Below, piece after piece: positions 1-9,007 of a stretch of 42,034 nt of DNA (position 1 is the first letter of the stretch; each line of letters opens with the position of its first letter). The DNA lies in the NCBI GenBank assembly GCA_937924445.1, contig CALDSX010000063.1, positions 1-42,034 on the forward strand, read 5' to 3'. A program made the position numbers and the translations under genes. The notes beneath the pieces were generated by a model, which made no database searches, was not told the origin of the DNA, and saw nothing but the letters and a program-made list of their open reading frames with translations. Origin of the DNA: an uncultured Chthoniobacterales bacterium. Lineage in GTDB: Bacteria; Verrucomicrobiota; Verrucomicrobiia; Chthoniobacterales; CALDSX01.

Positions 1-72
1 CTCAACGCTTTGGAGGCGTTGCAGCGCGTGTTCCTCGGCACCCCCTTCGTGCCAGCGGTCAACACCTCGTGA
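1..72 (+). CDS. C-terminal end of an unidentified CDS (cut by window start)
   Basis: Frame 1 is open from the first base and ends at TGA (70-72), giving 23 residues ending FVPAVNTS. It is too short to recognise a family. A strong 13-bp hairpin follows 43 bases later, which supports this being a real gene end. It could still be a chance open frame, because only 72 bases are visible. Confidence 0.4.
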   Translation, partial: LNALEALQRVFLGTPFVPAVNTS

Positions 73-115
73 GTCTCGCCCATGCGTCGGGTGCGTGCGT
101 CCCGCCATTCACTCA

Positions 116-147
116 CAGGTGGCCGCCCCAAGGCGGGCGGCCACCTG
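116..147 (+). terminator. Perfect 13-bp stem-loop, probable transcription terminator
   Basis: CAGGTGGCCGCCC at 116-128 pairs without mismatch with GGGCGGCCACCTG at 135-147 across a 6-base loop. It is very GC-rich and follows a predicted CDS end. There is no clear T-run on the plus side, so it may be a hairpin-only terminator or a 3' stabilising element. Confidence 0.5.
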
Positions 148-257
148 AGCAGTTACGTTAGAAATTAAAAGCGTAGAGGCTGCTTTCGGCCAAAAGATAG
201 CACATAAAGATGAAAATGTCGCAGGGACGGACATGTTTTTGAGGCACGCTCACGAGC

Positions 258-273
258 CTGCGAGCGCTCGCAG
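258..273. repeat. 16-bp perfect palindrome next to the tRNA 3' end
   Basis: CTGCGAGCGCTCGCAG is its own reverse complement. It starts 10 bases beyond the tRNA 3' end, on the downstream side for the minus-strand tRNA. It may act as a tRNA terminator or processing hairpin. No T-run was seen and the function is unproven. Confidence 0.35.
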
Positions 274-282
274 AGATGGAGA

Positions 283-366
283 TGGTGCTCGGGGGGGGAC
301 TTGAACCCCCACGCCTTGCGGCATACGCCCCTCAAACGTACGTGTCTGCCATTTCACCACCCGAGC
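283..366 (-). tRNA. tRNA-Leu (anticodon GAG), CCA encoded
   Basis: Read on the minus strand, the acceptor arm GCTCGGG pairs with CCCGAGC, followed by discriminator A and a genomically encoded CCA. The D-arm region contains TGGCAGACAC, typical of tRNA-Leu. The anticodon stem TACGT/GCGTA encloses the loop TTGAGGG, giving anticodon GAG, which reads CUC/CUU. A class II variable arm (GCC-GCAA-GGC) and a T arm GGGGG-TTCAAGT-CCCCC complete the cloverleaf. Length is 84 nt including CCA. The fold was built by hand. Confidence 0.95.
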
Positions 367-494
367 GCCGCTCTTAGAAGCTAGCTAATTTTCTCTGCAA
401 CGCAAGGGCTAATCAGCAAAAGAGCCCTGCTTTTTAAGAGAATTCACGGAGGACTGAAGCGGGCTGACGGAGCGTGGCAGAAAGGGGGCAGCGT

Positions 495-1799
495 TTATTG
501 TTTTGGCCGGGCAGCGAGGTAGTAGTCTGCGAGTCCCCGTGCGACCGCACCTGCGTATTCGCGATAGATAGACTCCCGGGGTTTGCCGTTGATTATCCGC
601 TCACCATCGTAATCGCCGATTTGCAATCGGTGATAGTCCAAATGACTGTTCATCACATAAGGTTCCAGGTAAAGGACAGGGCACTGAAAGAGCCTATTGG
701 CGAGGAGATTACGAGCCCAGACATATTCCGAGAGACGTTTCGCATTGGCAGTTTTGTAAACGTAGGGAGGAAGCTCTGTTGCCGTCGCAAGAGCCGTAGC
801 GACATACCCAGCAATGGCACGTTCCTCGGAACCGGCGCCATTGAGAATTTTGACGAGCATTTCGAGTCTCACGTCGTCGTGACTGAGTTCTTCTGCAGAG
901 AAGCTTCCGGTGACCAATAGGTGGACGTGGGAAACATCAACAAGGGTCGGGTTTGCGGGATTACCCCATGGTTCCGCATTGAAATGAATGGCAAGAACGA
1001 GATCGGGTTGGAGTCTGTGATTTACATTTTCTGCCCGGGCACGAATTTCCGCTGTTCGATAGAAGAGTTTTTCGGCCTCGACTTGCACACTTCCCGCGCG
1101 TCGGATGTCATCGGCTCCCTTGTAACGTTCGAAGCGGGGAGTGATGCCGCGAGCTTGTAGCGACGCTCGAGCGATGGCAAAAAGATCGTTCGGGCGCTTA
1201 GACGTTGTCGGGGCAGCAGATGTGCGCGTGAAAGTAACATCGGCTCCCAACGCTTTCAGCTTTTGCCCCAGATGTTTGGCAACAAGTAGTGTCATGTCCC
1301 CTTCGGTAACTGGTTTTGCTTCGCCGATTTGGAACCAGCGTTCCTCCATCCGTGCCCACTCGCCACCAAGATGCCCTGGATCGAGGGTAATACGAACGCC
1401 TTGCAGCGGTTGATGAGAAGGAGCGGGGCCGAGTTCTGCCGCCGTGCGCCACCAGCGTTTAGGTGACTTGCGATTCTCCCCTGCAAAGTGCAACTTGAAG
1501 ACTTCAGCCGACTCTGCAGATTTTATGATTGCCACGTGATCTTCGGCAATCGAAATGAAAGATTTTGCCGCATCGCCTGGAGCAAATTGCGATTCGAGTG
1601 CGCTCAAGAAATCATCGATCGTGATGGTCTCATGAAAGTCCTCAAGAATAGCCCAATCAGGCGGAGAACCAAGCGGAGAGATCTTGGCGAAGAGGTGCGA
1701 CATTTCTGAAAGCGCAAGAATTAGAGTGAGAAAAAACGCTTGCCGCGTTCTGAGACCGATCAGACGAGAAAAGCCACCTCTTGGAGACTTGCAGATCAT
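495..1799 (-). CDS. N-acetylmuramoyl-L-alanine amidase (Amidase_3 family), exported
   Basis: The protein has 434 residues. The N-terminus has a basic stretch followed by a hydrophobic segment (about residues 17-38), consistent with a signal peptide. The Amidase_3 zinc-hydrolase core starts near residue 135 with LDPGHLGG (zinc-binding His). It continues through KLKALGADVTFTR and the LAIHFNAE motif (second His). Family members cleave the amide between MurNAc and the stem peptide in the periplasm. A region of about 130 residues before the catalytic domain is not recognised. The start codon overlaps the glgE stop (ATGA), so translation is probably coupled. It is the last gene of a four-gene overlapping minus-strand operon. 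Peptidoglycan remodelling or recycling is the likely role; the pairing with GlgE is unusual. Confidence 0.85.
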   Translation of the reverse strand: MICKSPRGGFSRLIGLRTRQAFFLTLILALSEMSHLFAKISPLGSPPDWAILEDFHETITIDDFLSALESQFAPGDAAKSFISIAEDHVAIIKSAESAEVFKLHFAGENRKSPKRWWRTAAELGPAPSHQPLQGVRITLDPGHLGGEWARMEERWFQIGEAKPVTEGDMTLLVAKHLGQKLKALGADVTFTRTSAAPTTSKRPNDLFAIARASLQARGITPRFERYKGADDIRRAGSVQVEAEKLFYRTAEIRARAENVNHRLQPDLVLAIHFNAEPWGNPANPTLVDVSHVHLLVTGSFSAEELSHDDVRLEMLVKILNGAGSEERAIAGYVATALATATELPPYVYKTANAKRLSEYVWARNLLANRLFQCPVLYLEPYVMNSHLDYHRLQIGDYDGERIINGKPRESIYREYAGAVARGLADYYLAARPKQ

Positions 1800-3820
1800 G
1801 TCGCAAAGATCGGGTTGCTAAGTGGTCCGGAACTCCAGCGCCGTATTTTGAAAAGGTGGGCAGCGCGCTCCGCGTGTGGATCAAGCTCGACATAACACCA
1901 CGCACCTCTCCAGACGTAGGACTCGCCCAGCAACAAATCTTCCACCAGATAGGGTTCGTCGGGGAGAATTCCAAAGCGGGCAAGTGGTACTTCGACATGC
2001 CCAAAGCATCGGTTGTGAGGATTCGTGGCCGCAACGCAGAACACACAGCTTTCGCGCGCTTCGGTTACTTTGGAGTATACCAGAAGCTCGGGGTTATCGG
2101 AGCCATGGAACTCCACATTCGAGTAATATTGGAGAGCACGTTCGGACCGTCGTGCGTTGTTGATGCGAGCAATCCAATCCTTGATATGCCCGGGTGCATC
2201 CCAGTTGCGTGCTTTGAATTGATACTTTTCAGATTCCCAATACTCCTCTTTGCCTGGCATAGGGGTGTTTTCGCACAACTCAAACCCGCTATAAATGCCA
2301 TAAACCGAAGAGAGAGTGGCCGCAAGAAATACTCGAATGAGAAAGCCGGGACGGCCAGAGTATTGTAAGTAGAAGGGCAGGATATCCGGCGTGTTGGTGA
2401 AAAAATTGCCGCGGAAATAGTCTTTCATTTCCGTTTGCGTTAATTCAACAACATATTCCCGCAGTTCTTGAGCGGTGTTTCGCCAAGTAAAGTAGGTATA
2501 GCTTTGTGTAAAACCGGCCTTGGCAAGAGCACGCATCATTTTGGGTTTGGTAAATGCCTCGGAGAGAAAAATAACGTCAGGATATTTTGCCTGCACAGCA
2601 GCGATGAGATATTCCCAAAAGGCGACGGGCTTCGTGTGGGGATTGTCCACACGAAAAATGCGAACGCCATGTCGGCACCAGAAAAGGATGATGTCGCGCA
2701 TTTCATCCCAAAGAGCCCGCCAGGTAGGTGCATGGAAATTTAGCGGATAGATATCCTCGTATTTTTTAGGTGGGTTTTCCGCATATTTAATCGAGCCGTC
2801 AGGGCGGTGAAAAAACCACTCGGGATGTTCTTTGACGTAGGGATGATCAGGGGAGCAATTAATCGCGAAGTCGATGGCGACTTCCATACCTCGAGCCCGG
2901 ATCTCGCCAACGAGCCAATCAAAGTCGGCAAGAGTGCCGAGTTCAGGTTCCACTGAAAAGTGACCACCCGAAGGAGCACCGATGGCGTAGGGAACACCTG
3001 GATCACCTGGGTTGGCAACAAGGGAGTTGTTCGGGCCTTTGCGTTTGGTAAATCCAATGGGATGGATTGGCGGGAAGTAGATGACGTCAAAGCCCATCGC
3101 TCTCGCATAGTCCACTCTCGGCAGGCAGTCGCGAAGCTTCGACCCCCGATCTGCATGACCTTCGGCGGAGCGTGGAAAAAACTCATACCACGCCGCAAAA
3201 ACAGCGGCGTCGCGATCCACCTGCACCGGAAGAGGCCGGGACCGCGTGGCTAAAGAAAGGTCGGGATTCCGTGCCATAAGAGCTGCGAGCCTGGAGTTAA
3301 GAGCCAAACTCCGGACTACATCGTGGCTCGCCTGGCGAAGATCAGCTGCGTATTTCAAAAGTTCGACGGCATCCGGCGGAGGCACCCGTGATCGTGTTTT
3401 GTGGGTTTGCTTAGAACTTTTTTTGATGCGGTTTGCTGTCTCTTCGAGGAGCCGAGCCCCCTCTTCGAGTTCTGTTGTTAGGTCCTTCTGGCCGGCGTCG
3501 AATTTTTTTCGAAATTCTTCCCTCCAGGAAAGGAAAGGATCGCCCCATGCCTCAATCACAACCTCGTGGGCTCCATATTCTCTAAACACAACCATTCCTG
3601 TCCAGCGATCATTTTCGATATGCCACATTCGCGAGGAGCACCAGTCATCCGCATCATGCCGACGCCAAAGTAGTCGCGCGGAAAGAACATCATGGCCGTC
3701 TTTAAAAATATCCGCTTCAATACGCACCGATTCTTTCAAAGATCTTTTTACAGAGTGCCGACCGCAATCCACTAAGGGCGTGATATTTTCGATAACAGCG
3801 GTTTCGCGCGGTTTATTCAT
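1796..3820 (-). CDS. glgE: Alpha-1,4-glucan:maltose-1-phosphate maltosyltransferase GlgE
   Basis: The protein has 674 residues, the usual GlgE length. An N-terminal DUF3416-type domain (about 1-190) is followed by a GH13_3 barrel (about 200-560) and a C-terminal beta domain. FRVDNPHTKP carries the expected nucleophile Asp (about residue 392). FLSEAFTKP carries the acid/base Glu (about residue 421). GlgE extends alpha-1,4-glucan using maltose-1-phosphate in the cytoplasm. The ATG overlaps the upstream kinase stop (ATGA), and its own stop overlaps the amidase start. In known pathways maltose-1-phosphate comes from the maltokinase Mak or from GlgM. Neither TreS nor a typical Mak is visible in this window, but an APH-fold kinase lies directly upstream. 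Confidence 0.95.
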   Translation of the reverse strand: MNKPRETAVIENITPLVDCGRHSVKRSLKESVRIEADIFKDGHDVLSARLLWRRHDADDWCSSRMWHIENDRWTGMVVFREYGAHEVVIEAWGDPFLSWREEFRKKFDAGQKDLTTELEEGARLLEETANRIKKSSKQTHKTRSRVPPPDAVELLKYAADLRQASHDVVRSLALNSRLAALMARNPDLSLATRSRPLPVQVDRDAAVFAAWYEFFPRSAEGHADRGSKLRDCLPRVDYARAMGFDVIYFPPIHPIGFTKRKGPNNSLVANPGDPGVPYAIGAPSGGHFSVEPELGTLADFDWLVGEIRARGMEVAIDFAINCSPDHPYVKEHPEWFFHRPDGSIKYAENPPKKYEDIYPLNFHAPTWRALWDEMRDIILFWCRHGVRIFRVDNPHTKPVAFWEYLIAAVQAKYPDVIFLSEAFTKPKMMRALAKAGFTQSYTYFTWRNTAQELREYVVELTQTEMKDYFRGNFFTNTPDILPFYLQYSGRPGFLIRVFLAATLSSVYGIYSGFELCENTPMPGKEEYWESEKYQFKARNWDAPGHIKDWIARINNARRSERALQYYSNVEFHGSDNPELLVYSKVTEARESCVFCVAATNPHNRCFGHVEVPLARFGILPDEPYLVEDLLLGESYVWRGAWCYVELDPHAERAAHLFKIRRWSSGPLSNPIFAT

Positions 3821-4806
3821 GAGAGAGATTCGAGGGTTTTTGCCAGGGACTCAAGTCCCGGAATCTGGGCAAGGAAGATCTTTAGCCGTTCAAGAGCGGT
3901 TGGAATGTGTAGGAGAAACTCGGTTTTTCCTTTCGTATGACCAAGAAATCCGTAGGCTCCCATGGCTTGCATGAGGCGTTGGATGGCACAGAGTGGAAAT
4001 TCTTCAGCGACGATTTTGTCGGGATAACCCATGGCAGAACAATAAAAAAACAGCAGTTCGGTTCTCTCTTCATTTTTGAGTGAAACGTAAGGATCGAGCA
4101 GAAGAGAAGCCACGTCATAGAGAGGGACCCCTGGCCGCGCTCCTTGAAAATCGATAAAAACCGCTTCACCTCCTCCCCTCAAAAGGACGTTTTGAGATTG
4201 TAAATCCCGATGGATCAGCGCCCGAGGTGCGGCGGCGAGTCGGCGGGCGATTTCAGAGAGTGCAGGGAGATTCTGTAGACGGGACGTCTCTTCAGAGCCG
4301 AGGCCGAAATGGCGACCGAGGCAGTTGTCGAAAAAATATTCCTGTTCCCAACGGTAGAGAGCCTCATCAAACTGGCGCTCAAGTCGGAGACGCGCTTTGA
4401 TTGCGTTTGCTTGGCCGAACCTATGAAGAGTCGCGGCGTGTCGAAGCACCTGCCGGTAAATGGCACTACGATAGGCCCAAGGTTCATTGCGAACGCTCCA
4501 GAGGCTGGAATCGCCAAGATCTTCCATCCAAACAAGTCGCCGTTCCGGATCCCACGCGAGGATTTCCGGAACCGGTATTCCCAACGCGGAGAGCAGTCTA
4601 GCAACCGGAACAAACTGTTCGTTTTCGGCGCGCCCGCGCCCGTATCTCATCACAATCAGACGCGAACCATTGGCCGACGCGACTCGGTAAAACATTCGGT
4701 CAGATCCGGAGCGGTCAATAAGCCGCACATTGCCGTCCAACCCCGGGCTGTCGGCCAAAGGGCCGAGAAGCCACCCGTCATCATTCGATCCATTTAGCCT
4801 GACCAT
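3817..4806 (-). CDS. APH-fold small-molecule kinase (AmgK-like)
   Basis: The protein has 329 residues with the aminoglycoside phosphotransferase/choline kinase fold. The catalytic loop IHRDLQSQNVLL is near residue 198. The metal-binding motif FIDFQGARPG is near 217, and YDVASLLLDPY is near 230. The IDFQ...YD..SLL.D pattern is the one I associate with AmgK, the anomeric MurNAc/GlcNAc 1-kinase. Maltokinases share the fold but are usually over 400 residues. It overlaps glgE by ATGA and overlaps the release-factor-like gene by 13 bases. Two substrates are plausible: maltose, to feed GlgE, or an amino sugar, in line with the amidase. The kinase fold is secure; the substrate is not. Confidence 0.75.
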   Translation of the reverse strand: MVRLNGSNDDGWLLGPLADSPGLDGNVRLIDRSGSDRMFYRVASANGSRLIVMRYGRGRAENEQFVPVARLLSALGIPVPEILAWDPERRLVWMEDLGDSSLWSVRNEPWAYRSAIYRQVLRHAATLHRFGQANAIKARLRLERQFDEALYRWEQEYFFDNCLGRHFGLGSEETSRLQNLPALSEIARRLAAAPRALIHRDLQSQNVLLRGGGEAVFIDFQGARPGVPLYDVASLLLDPYVSLKNEERTELLFFYCSAMGYPDKIVAEEFPLCAIQRLMQAMGAYGFLGHTKGKTEFLLHIPTALERLKIFLAQIPGLESLAKTLESLS

Positions 4807-5192
4807 TTTACTTTATGGCGATTGCGCTTGATTTCACTTCGGCGCTTTTTCTCTTTCAGAATTTTCTCTTTCAACCCAGGAGGCTTTGGCCGTTTTCTGC
4901 GGCGCTCGAGCTCTCGTTCAGCTCTTTTTTTAATAACCTGCTCTGCGCTAAGGTCAGAGGCTTTTTCCACAAGACGACGCCAAGCGAGTAGGCGGTTTGT
5001 GGCCTGAGAGCGTTCTTTCATCACTCTAACAAACAGATTTAGGGGTTTGTAGTGTAACGAAACAGCCGATGAAACTTTATTCACATTCTGCCCGCCTGGA
5101 CCCCTTGCCCGGGAAAAACGTTCCACTACCTGCTCGGGACAAATACCCACTGATCGGGCCGCTTCGTGTGCCTCATCAAGCGAGCTTTTCAT
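4794..5192 (-). CDS. Peptide chain release factor-like GGQ-domain protein
   Basis: The protein has 132 residues. SRARGPGGQNVNKV carries the GGQ motif (about residues 33-35) that triggers peptidyl-tRNA hydrolysis at the ribosome. A strongly basic, lysine/arginine-rich C-terminal tail (about 90-132) resembles the ribosome-binding tail of ArfB/YaeJ-type rescue factors. No codon-recognition domain is present, so this is a single-domain RF-like protein, not RF1 or RF2. It lies 33 bases downstream of hpf and overlaps the kinase gene by 13 bases. A role in ribosome rescue is inferred. It could equally belong to the poorly characterised RF-H-like group. Confidence 0.8.
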   Translation of the reverse strand: MKSSLDEAHEAARSVGICPEQVVERFSRARGPGGQNVNKVSSAVSLHYKPLNLFVRVMKERSQATNRLLAWRRLVEKASDLSAEQVIKKRAERELERRRKRPKPPGLKEKILKEKKRRSEIKRNRHKVKWSG

Positions 5193-5225
5193 GATGCCCC
5201 GGCCGCAGTGCCGTGCTTTGTTAAA

Positions 5226-5576
5226 TCAGCCGAACCGTTTTTTGCGCTCCACCTTTACCTGCGCTACATGGCGGTTTCGCAGTTTGACACGCGTTTTTCG
5301 CTTACGAAGCTGCCTTGCCAATTTATCAACCACCTTGTCAATGGCGGCATAGAGGTCGGAGTCGTAACTTTCAGCATGAACATCCGGTCCCGGGATGGCA
5401 AGGTGAACCTTCACCTGGTATTTTTTTTGAACTGCGCCGCCTTCATCGTGAATGAGCACACAGTGTGCACCGATGATTTCTTCCGCGATAGACTCCAGAT
5501 GTTCGACTTTATCGGCCACATATCCGTGAATAGCGGCAGTGAGGGTGAGGTGTCTTGGACTGACGTGTATCTGCAT
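5226..5576 (-). CDS. hpf: Ribosome hibernation promoting factor (short HPF/YfiA)
   Basis: The ORF track starts at 5729. I choose the internal ATG at 5576, giving 116 residues that begin MQIHVSPRHLTLT, which matches the normal start of the family; the 51 residues upstream show no family similarity. The protein has the HPF/RaiA fold: a conserved AAIHGYVADKVEHL helix, a central beta sheet, YDSDLYAAIDKVVDKLARQL and a basic C-terminal tail. HPF binds the 30S subunit and helps form inactive ribosomes in stationary phase. The long-form C-terminal dimerisation domain is absent. It lies upstream of the RF-like gene, putting two ribosome-protection functions together. No strong Shine-Dalgarno sequence is seen before 5576. 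Confidence 0.88.
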   Translation of the reverse strand: MQIHVSPRHLTLTAAIHGYVADKVEHLESIAEEIIGAHCVLIHDEGGAVQKKYQVKVHLAIPGPDVHAESYDSDLYAAIDKVVDKLARQLRKRKTRVKLRNRHVAQVKVERKKRFG

Positions 5577-5898
5577 ATGAGAAGTAACATAAGTCACGCC
5601 AAACACCGCATTCAACAAATTTGCGCATTTTTCTAACTCTTCATTCGCCGGGAAGCAAGATGCGACGGGTTTTGGTGAACGTATAGGGTGAAGGCGCGTC
5701 TGACGAGGGAGGCAGTCCCAAGCGAGCAAGAGGAGAGATCAGTCCGGGTTCACGCCCTCAGGGAGAACCATGCGGGATCAATCCAAAAATTTGATCTAGA
5801 AAGAGGTGAAAAAATTTTTGATCCAAACAGGATTTGTCGAGATAGCCTCAGGAGAAAGGAACCAATGATCCCCAGCAAACGGTAGCGGTTCTTTTATT
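5577..5898. other. Intergenic region between glnB and hpf
   Basis: This 322-base stretch has no convincing gene. Its main feature is an AT-rich inverted repeat, GGATCAA (5775-5781) and TTGATCC (5818-5824). Between the arms are further runs of AAAATTTGATC and AATTTTTGATC type. It lies downstream of glnB and upstream of hpf on the minus strand, so it may hold the glnB terminator, the hpf promoter, or an operator. Confidence 0.4.
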
Positions 5899-6814
<916 letters not shown>

Positions 6815-9007
6815 GTGGCACTGTTTGTTGTGCAATTCAGGTTGGCATCAGAATACCGTCCGCGAGGAGACCAGGAGCAGGCTATTGAAAAGCTTACGCG
6901 CTGCATGGAAAAAGGCTGTCGTCATCAGACGCTGCTCGGCGTCACCGGCTCCGGCAAAACCTTCACCGTCGCGAATGTGATACAAAATCTTGGACGGCCC
7001 GCGCTTGTTTTGTCTCACAACAAAACACTGGCGGCGCAGCTTTATTCTGAATTCAAACAGTTTTTCCCAGAGAACGCCGTAGAGTATTTTGTCAGCTATT
7101 TCGATTACTATCAACCGGAGGCCTACATACCGCGCACAGACACCTACATTGAAAAAGATTCAGCGATTAACGACGAGATCGAGAGGCTCAGGCTCTCGGC
7201 GACTTCCTCGCTGTTGACGAGAAGAGATGTTATTGTGGTTGCTTCCGTCTCCTGTATTTACGGACTGGGGTCACCTGAAGATTACCTCAACATGCTACTC
7301 ACGCTGAGGCCTGGGGATCGGCTCTCGCGCGAAGAGTTGCTTCGTCGTCTTGTTGACATGCTTTACGACCGAAATGATATCGATTTTGCTAGAGGTAAAT
7401 TTCGAGTGCGAGGTGATGTTGTGGAGGTGTTTCCTGCACATCAGGACGAGCAGGCGTGGCGCATTGAGTTTTTTGGCGATGAAATCGAGCGGATTTCTCT
7501 TTTTGATCCGTTGACCGGAAAAGTCTCCGCCCGGGTGGAAGTGATGACACTCTATCCCGCCAAGCAGTTTATCACCCCGCGTGACAAACTCTTAGTGGCT
7601 TTGGATTCAATTCGCGCCGAGCTGAACGAGCGAGTGGTGTGGTTTGAGAAAGCAAACAAGCTCGTAGAGGCTCAACGCATCAGGCAACGAACGGAATATG
7701 ATCTTGAGATGCTGCGTGAGATGGGTTTTTGCAACGGTGTGGAGAACTATTCACGCCACCTTAGCGGGCGTCCACCGGGTTCTCGGCCGTTCACTCTGCT
7801 TGACTTTTTCCCGCGAGATTTCATCTCCGTAATAGACGAATCCCATGTCAGCATACCGCAGATAGGCGGCATGTATGAGGGCGACCGCTCACGGAAACAA
7901 GTGCTTGTTGATTATGGTTTCAGACTTCCAAGTGCTCTGGATAACAGGCCGCTGAATTTTTCTGAGTTTATGGAGATGACCGGCCAGATTCTCTACGTGA
8001 GTGCGACCCCCGGACCGTTTGAGTTGAGGAACAGCGTTTCAGGTAACAAGAGCTGGGTTGCTCCAAGGAAGGAGTCTGCTGACAAGCCCCACCTTCTGGC
8101 AGCACCTCGTGTGGAAGCCGACCCGTTCGATCCGAGCATACCCGGCACCCGTCTTGTTGTGGAACAAATAATACGACCGACAGGTTTACTTGACCCCAAG
8201 ATCACGCTTCGGCCGCTAAAAGGTCAGATCGACGAAACAATCGAGCAATGCCGACAGCGTGTTGAGCGAGGCGAGAGGGTTTTGGTCACTACCTTGACCA
8301 AACGAACTGCGGAGGATTTGTCGGATTACCTGCGCGATGTCGGGCTTAAGGTACGTTACCTGCACAGCGATATCGACACCATTGAGCGGGTAGAGATTTT
8401 GCGGGCACTCCGGGCTGCGGAGTTTGATATTCTCGTCGGCATCAACCTCCTCCGTGAGGGGCTCGACCTGCCTGAAGTTTCTTTAGTCTGCATTCTCGAC
8501 GCGGATAAAGAAGGTTTTCTTCGCAGTCGCACCTCGTTGATTCAGACAGCAGGCCGTGCTGCACGCCATGTGAACGGGGAGGTTATTCTTTTTGCCGACA
8601 CAGTGACGCGTAGTATCGAGGAACTTGTGGCCATTTCCGAATATCGCAGAGAGCGTCAGATGGAATATAATAAGAGACATGGCATTGTGCCTCAGAGCGT
8701 CCGTCGCGCGGCGCAGGAAAGTCTTCACGTCATCCACAAGCCGAGTTCTGAATCTGCGGCCACAGTGCGTGATGCCCCCCCGGAAGCAGGGCTCTCGGAA
8801 TTTATAGCCGAACTTGAGGAAGAAATGTTGGCTGCTTCCGCCCGCCTCGAGTTTGAAAAGGCGGCCTTGATCCGAGATCAACTTCGCGAGATTCGCTCCG
8901 GAGCGGGCCTTGAAAAGCTTATCTCCAATAAAAAGGTCTCACTGCCTTACAAAATCAAACGTCGTCCGGGCTCCGGCCGAGCAAAACCCGCTCTTCGAAG
9001 GCGATGA
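6815..9007 (+). CDS. uvrB: Excinuclease ABC subunit B (UvrB)
   Basis: The protein has 730 residues against a usual 660-680. Walker A GVTGSGKT is at about 42-49. The damage-probing beta-hairpin [21 protein letters not shown] is near 95. The helicase motifs IDESH near 340, VSATPGP near 395 and QTAGRAAR follow. The C-terminal UVR motif [16 protein letters not shown] binds UvrC. UvrB loads with UvrA at DNA lesions and recruits UvrC for incision. The start at 6815 is GTG; a GTG at 6830 (VQFRLAS) is an alternative. GGAGGTGG about 20 bases upstream is the only SD-like sequence. About 40 extra residues sit just after VSATPGPFE. The stop overlaps the rtcB start. Confidence 0.96.
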   Translation: MALFVVQFRLASEYRPRGDQEQAIEKLTRCMEKGCRHQTLLGVTGSGKTFTVANVIQNLGRPALVLSHNKTLAAQLYSEFKQFFPENAVEYFVSYFDYYQPEAYIPRTDTYIEKDSAINDEIERLRLSATSSLLTRRDVIVVASVSCIYGLGSPEDYLNMLLTLRPGDRLSREELLRRLVDMLYDRNDIDFARGKFRVRGDVVEVFPAHQDEQAWRIEFFGDEIERISLFDPLTGKVSARVEVMTLYPAKQFITPRDKLLVALDSIRAELNERVVWFEKANKLVEAQRIRQRTEYDLEMLREMGFCNGVENYSRHLSGRPPGSRPFTLLDFFPRDFISVIDESHVSIPQIGGMYEGDRSRKQVLVDYGFRLPSALDNRPLNFSEFMEMTGQILYVSATPGPFELRNSVSGNKSWVAPRKESADKPHLLAAPRVEADPFDPSIPGTRLVVEQIIRPTGLLDPKITLRPLKGQIDETIEQCRQRVERGERVLVTTLTKRTAEDLSDYLRDVGLKVRYLHSDIDTIERVEILRALRAAEFDILVGINLLREGLDLPEVSLVCILDADKEGFLRSRTSLIQTAGRAARHVNGEVILFADTVTRSIEELVAISEYRRERQMEYNKRHGIVPQSVRRAAQESLHVIHKPSSESAATVRDAPPEAGLSEFIAELEEEMLAASARLEFEKAALIRDQLREIRSGAGLEKLISNKKVSLPYKIKRRPGSGRAKPALRRR

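Noticed and set aside
474-920. 148-residue plus-strand ORF
   Set aside because: It lies wholly antisense to the amidase gene, whose motifs are clear. The same applies to most plus-strand ORFs between 0.5 and 5.7 kb.
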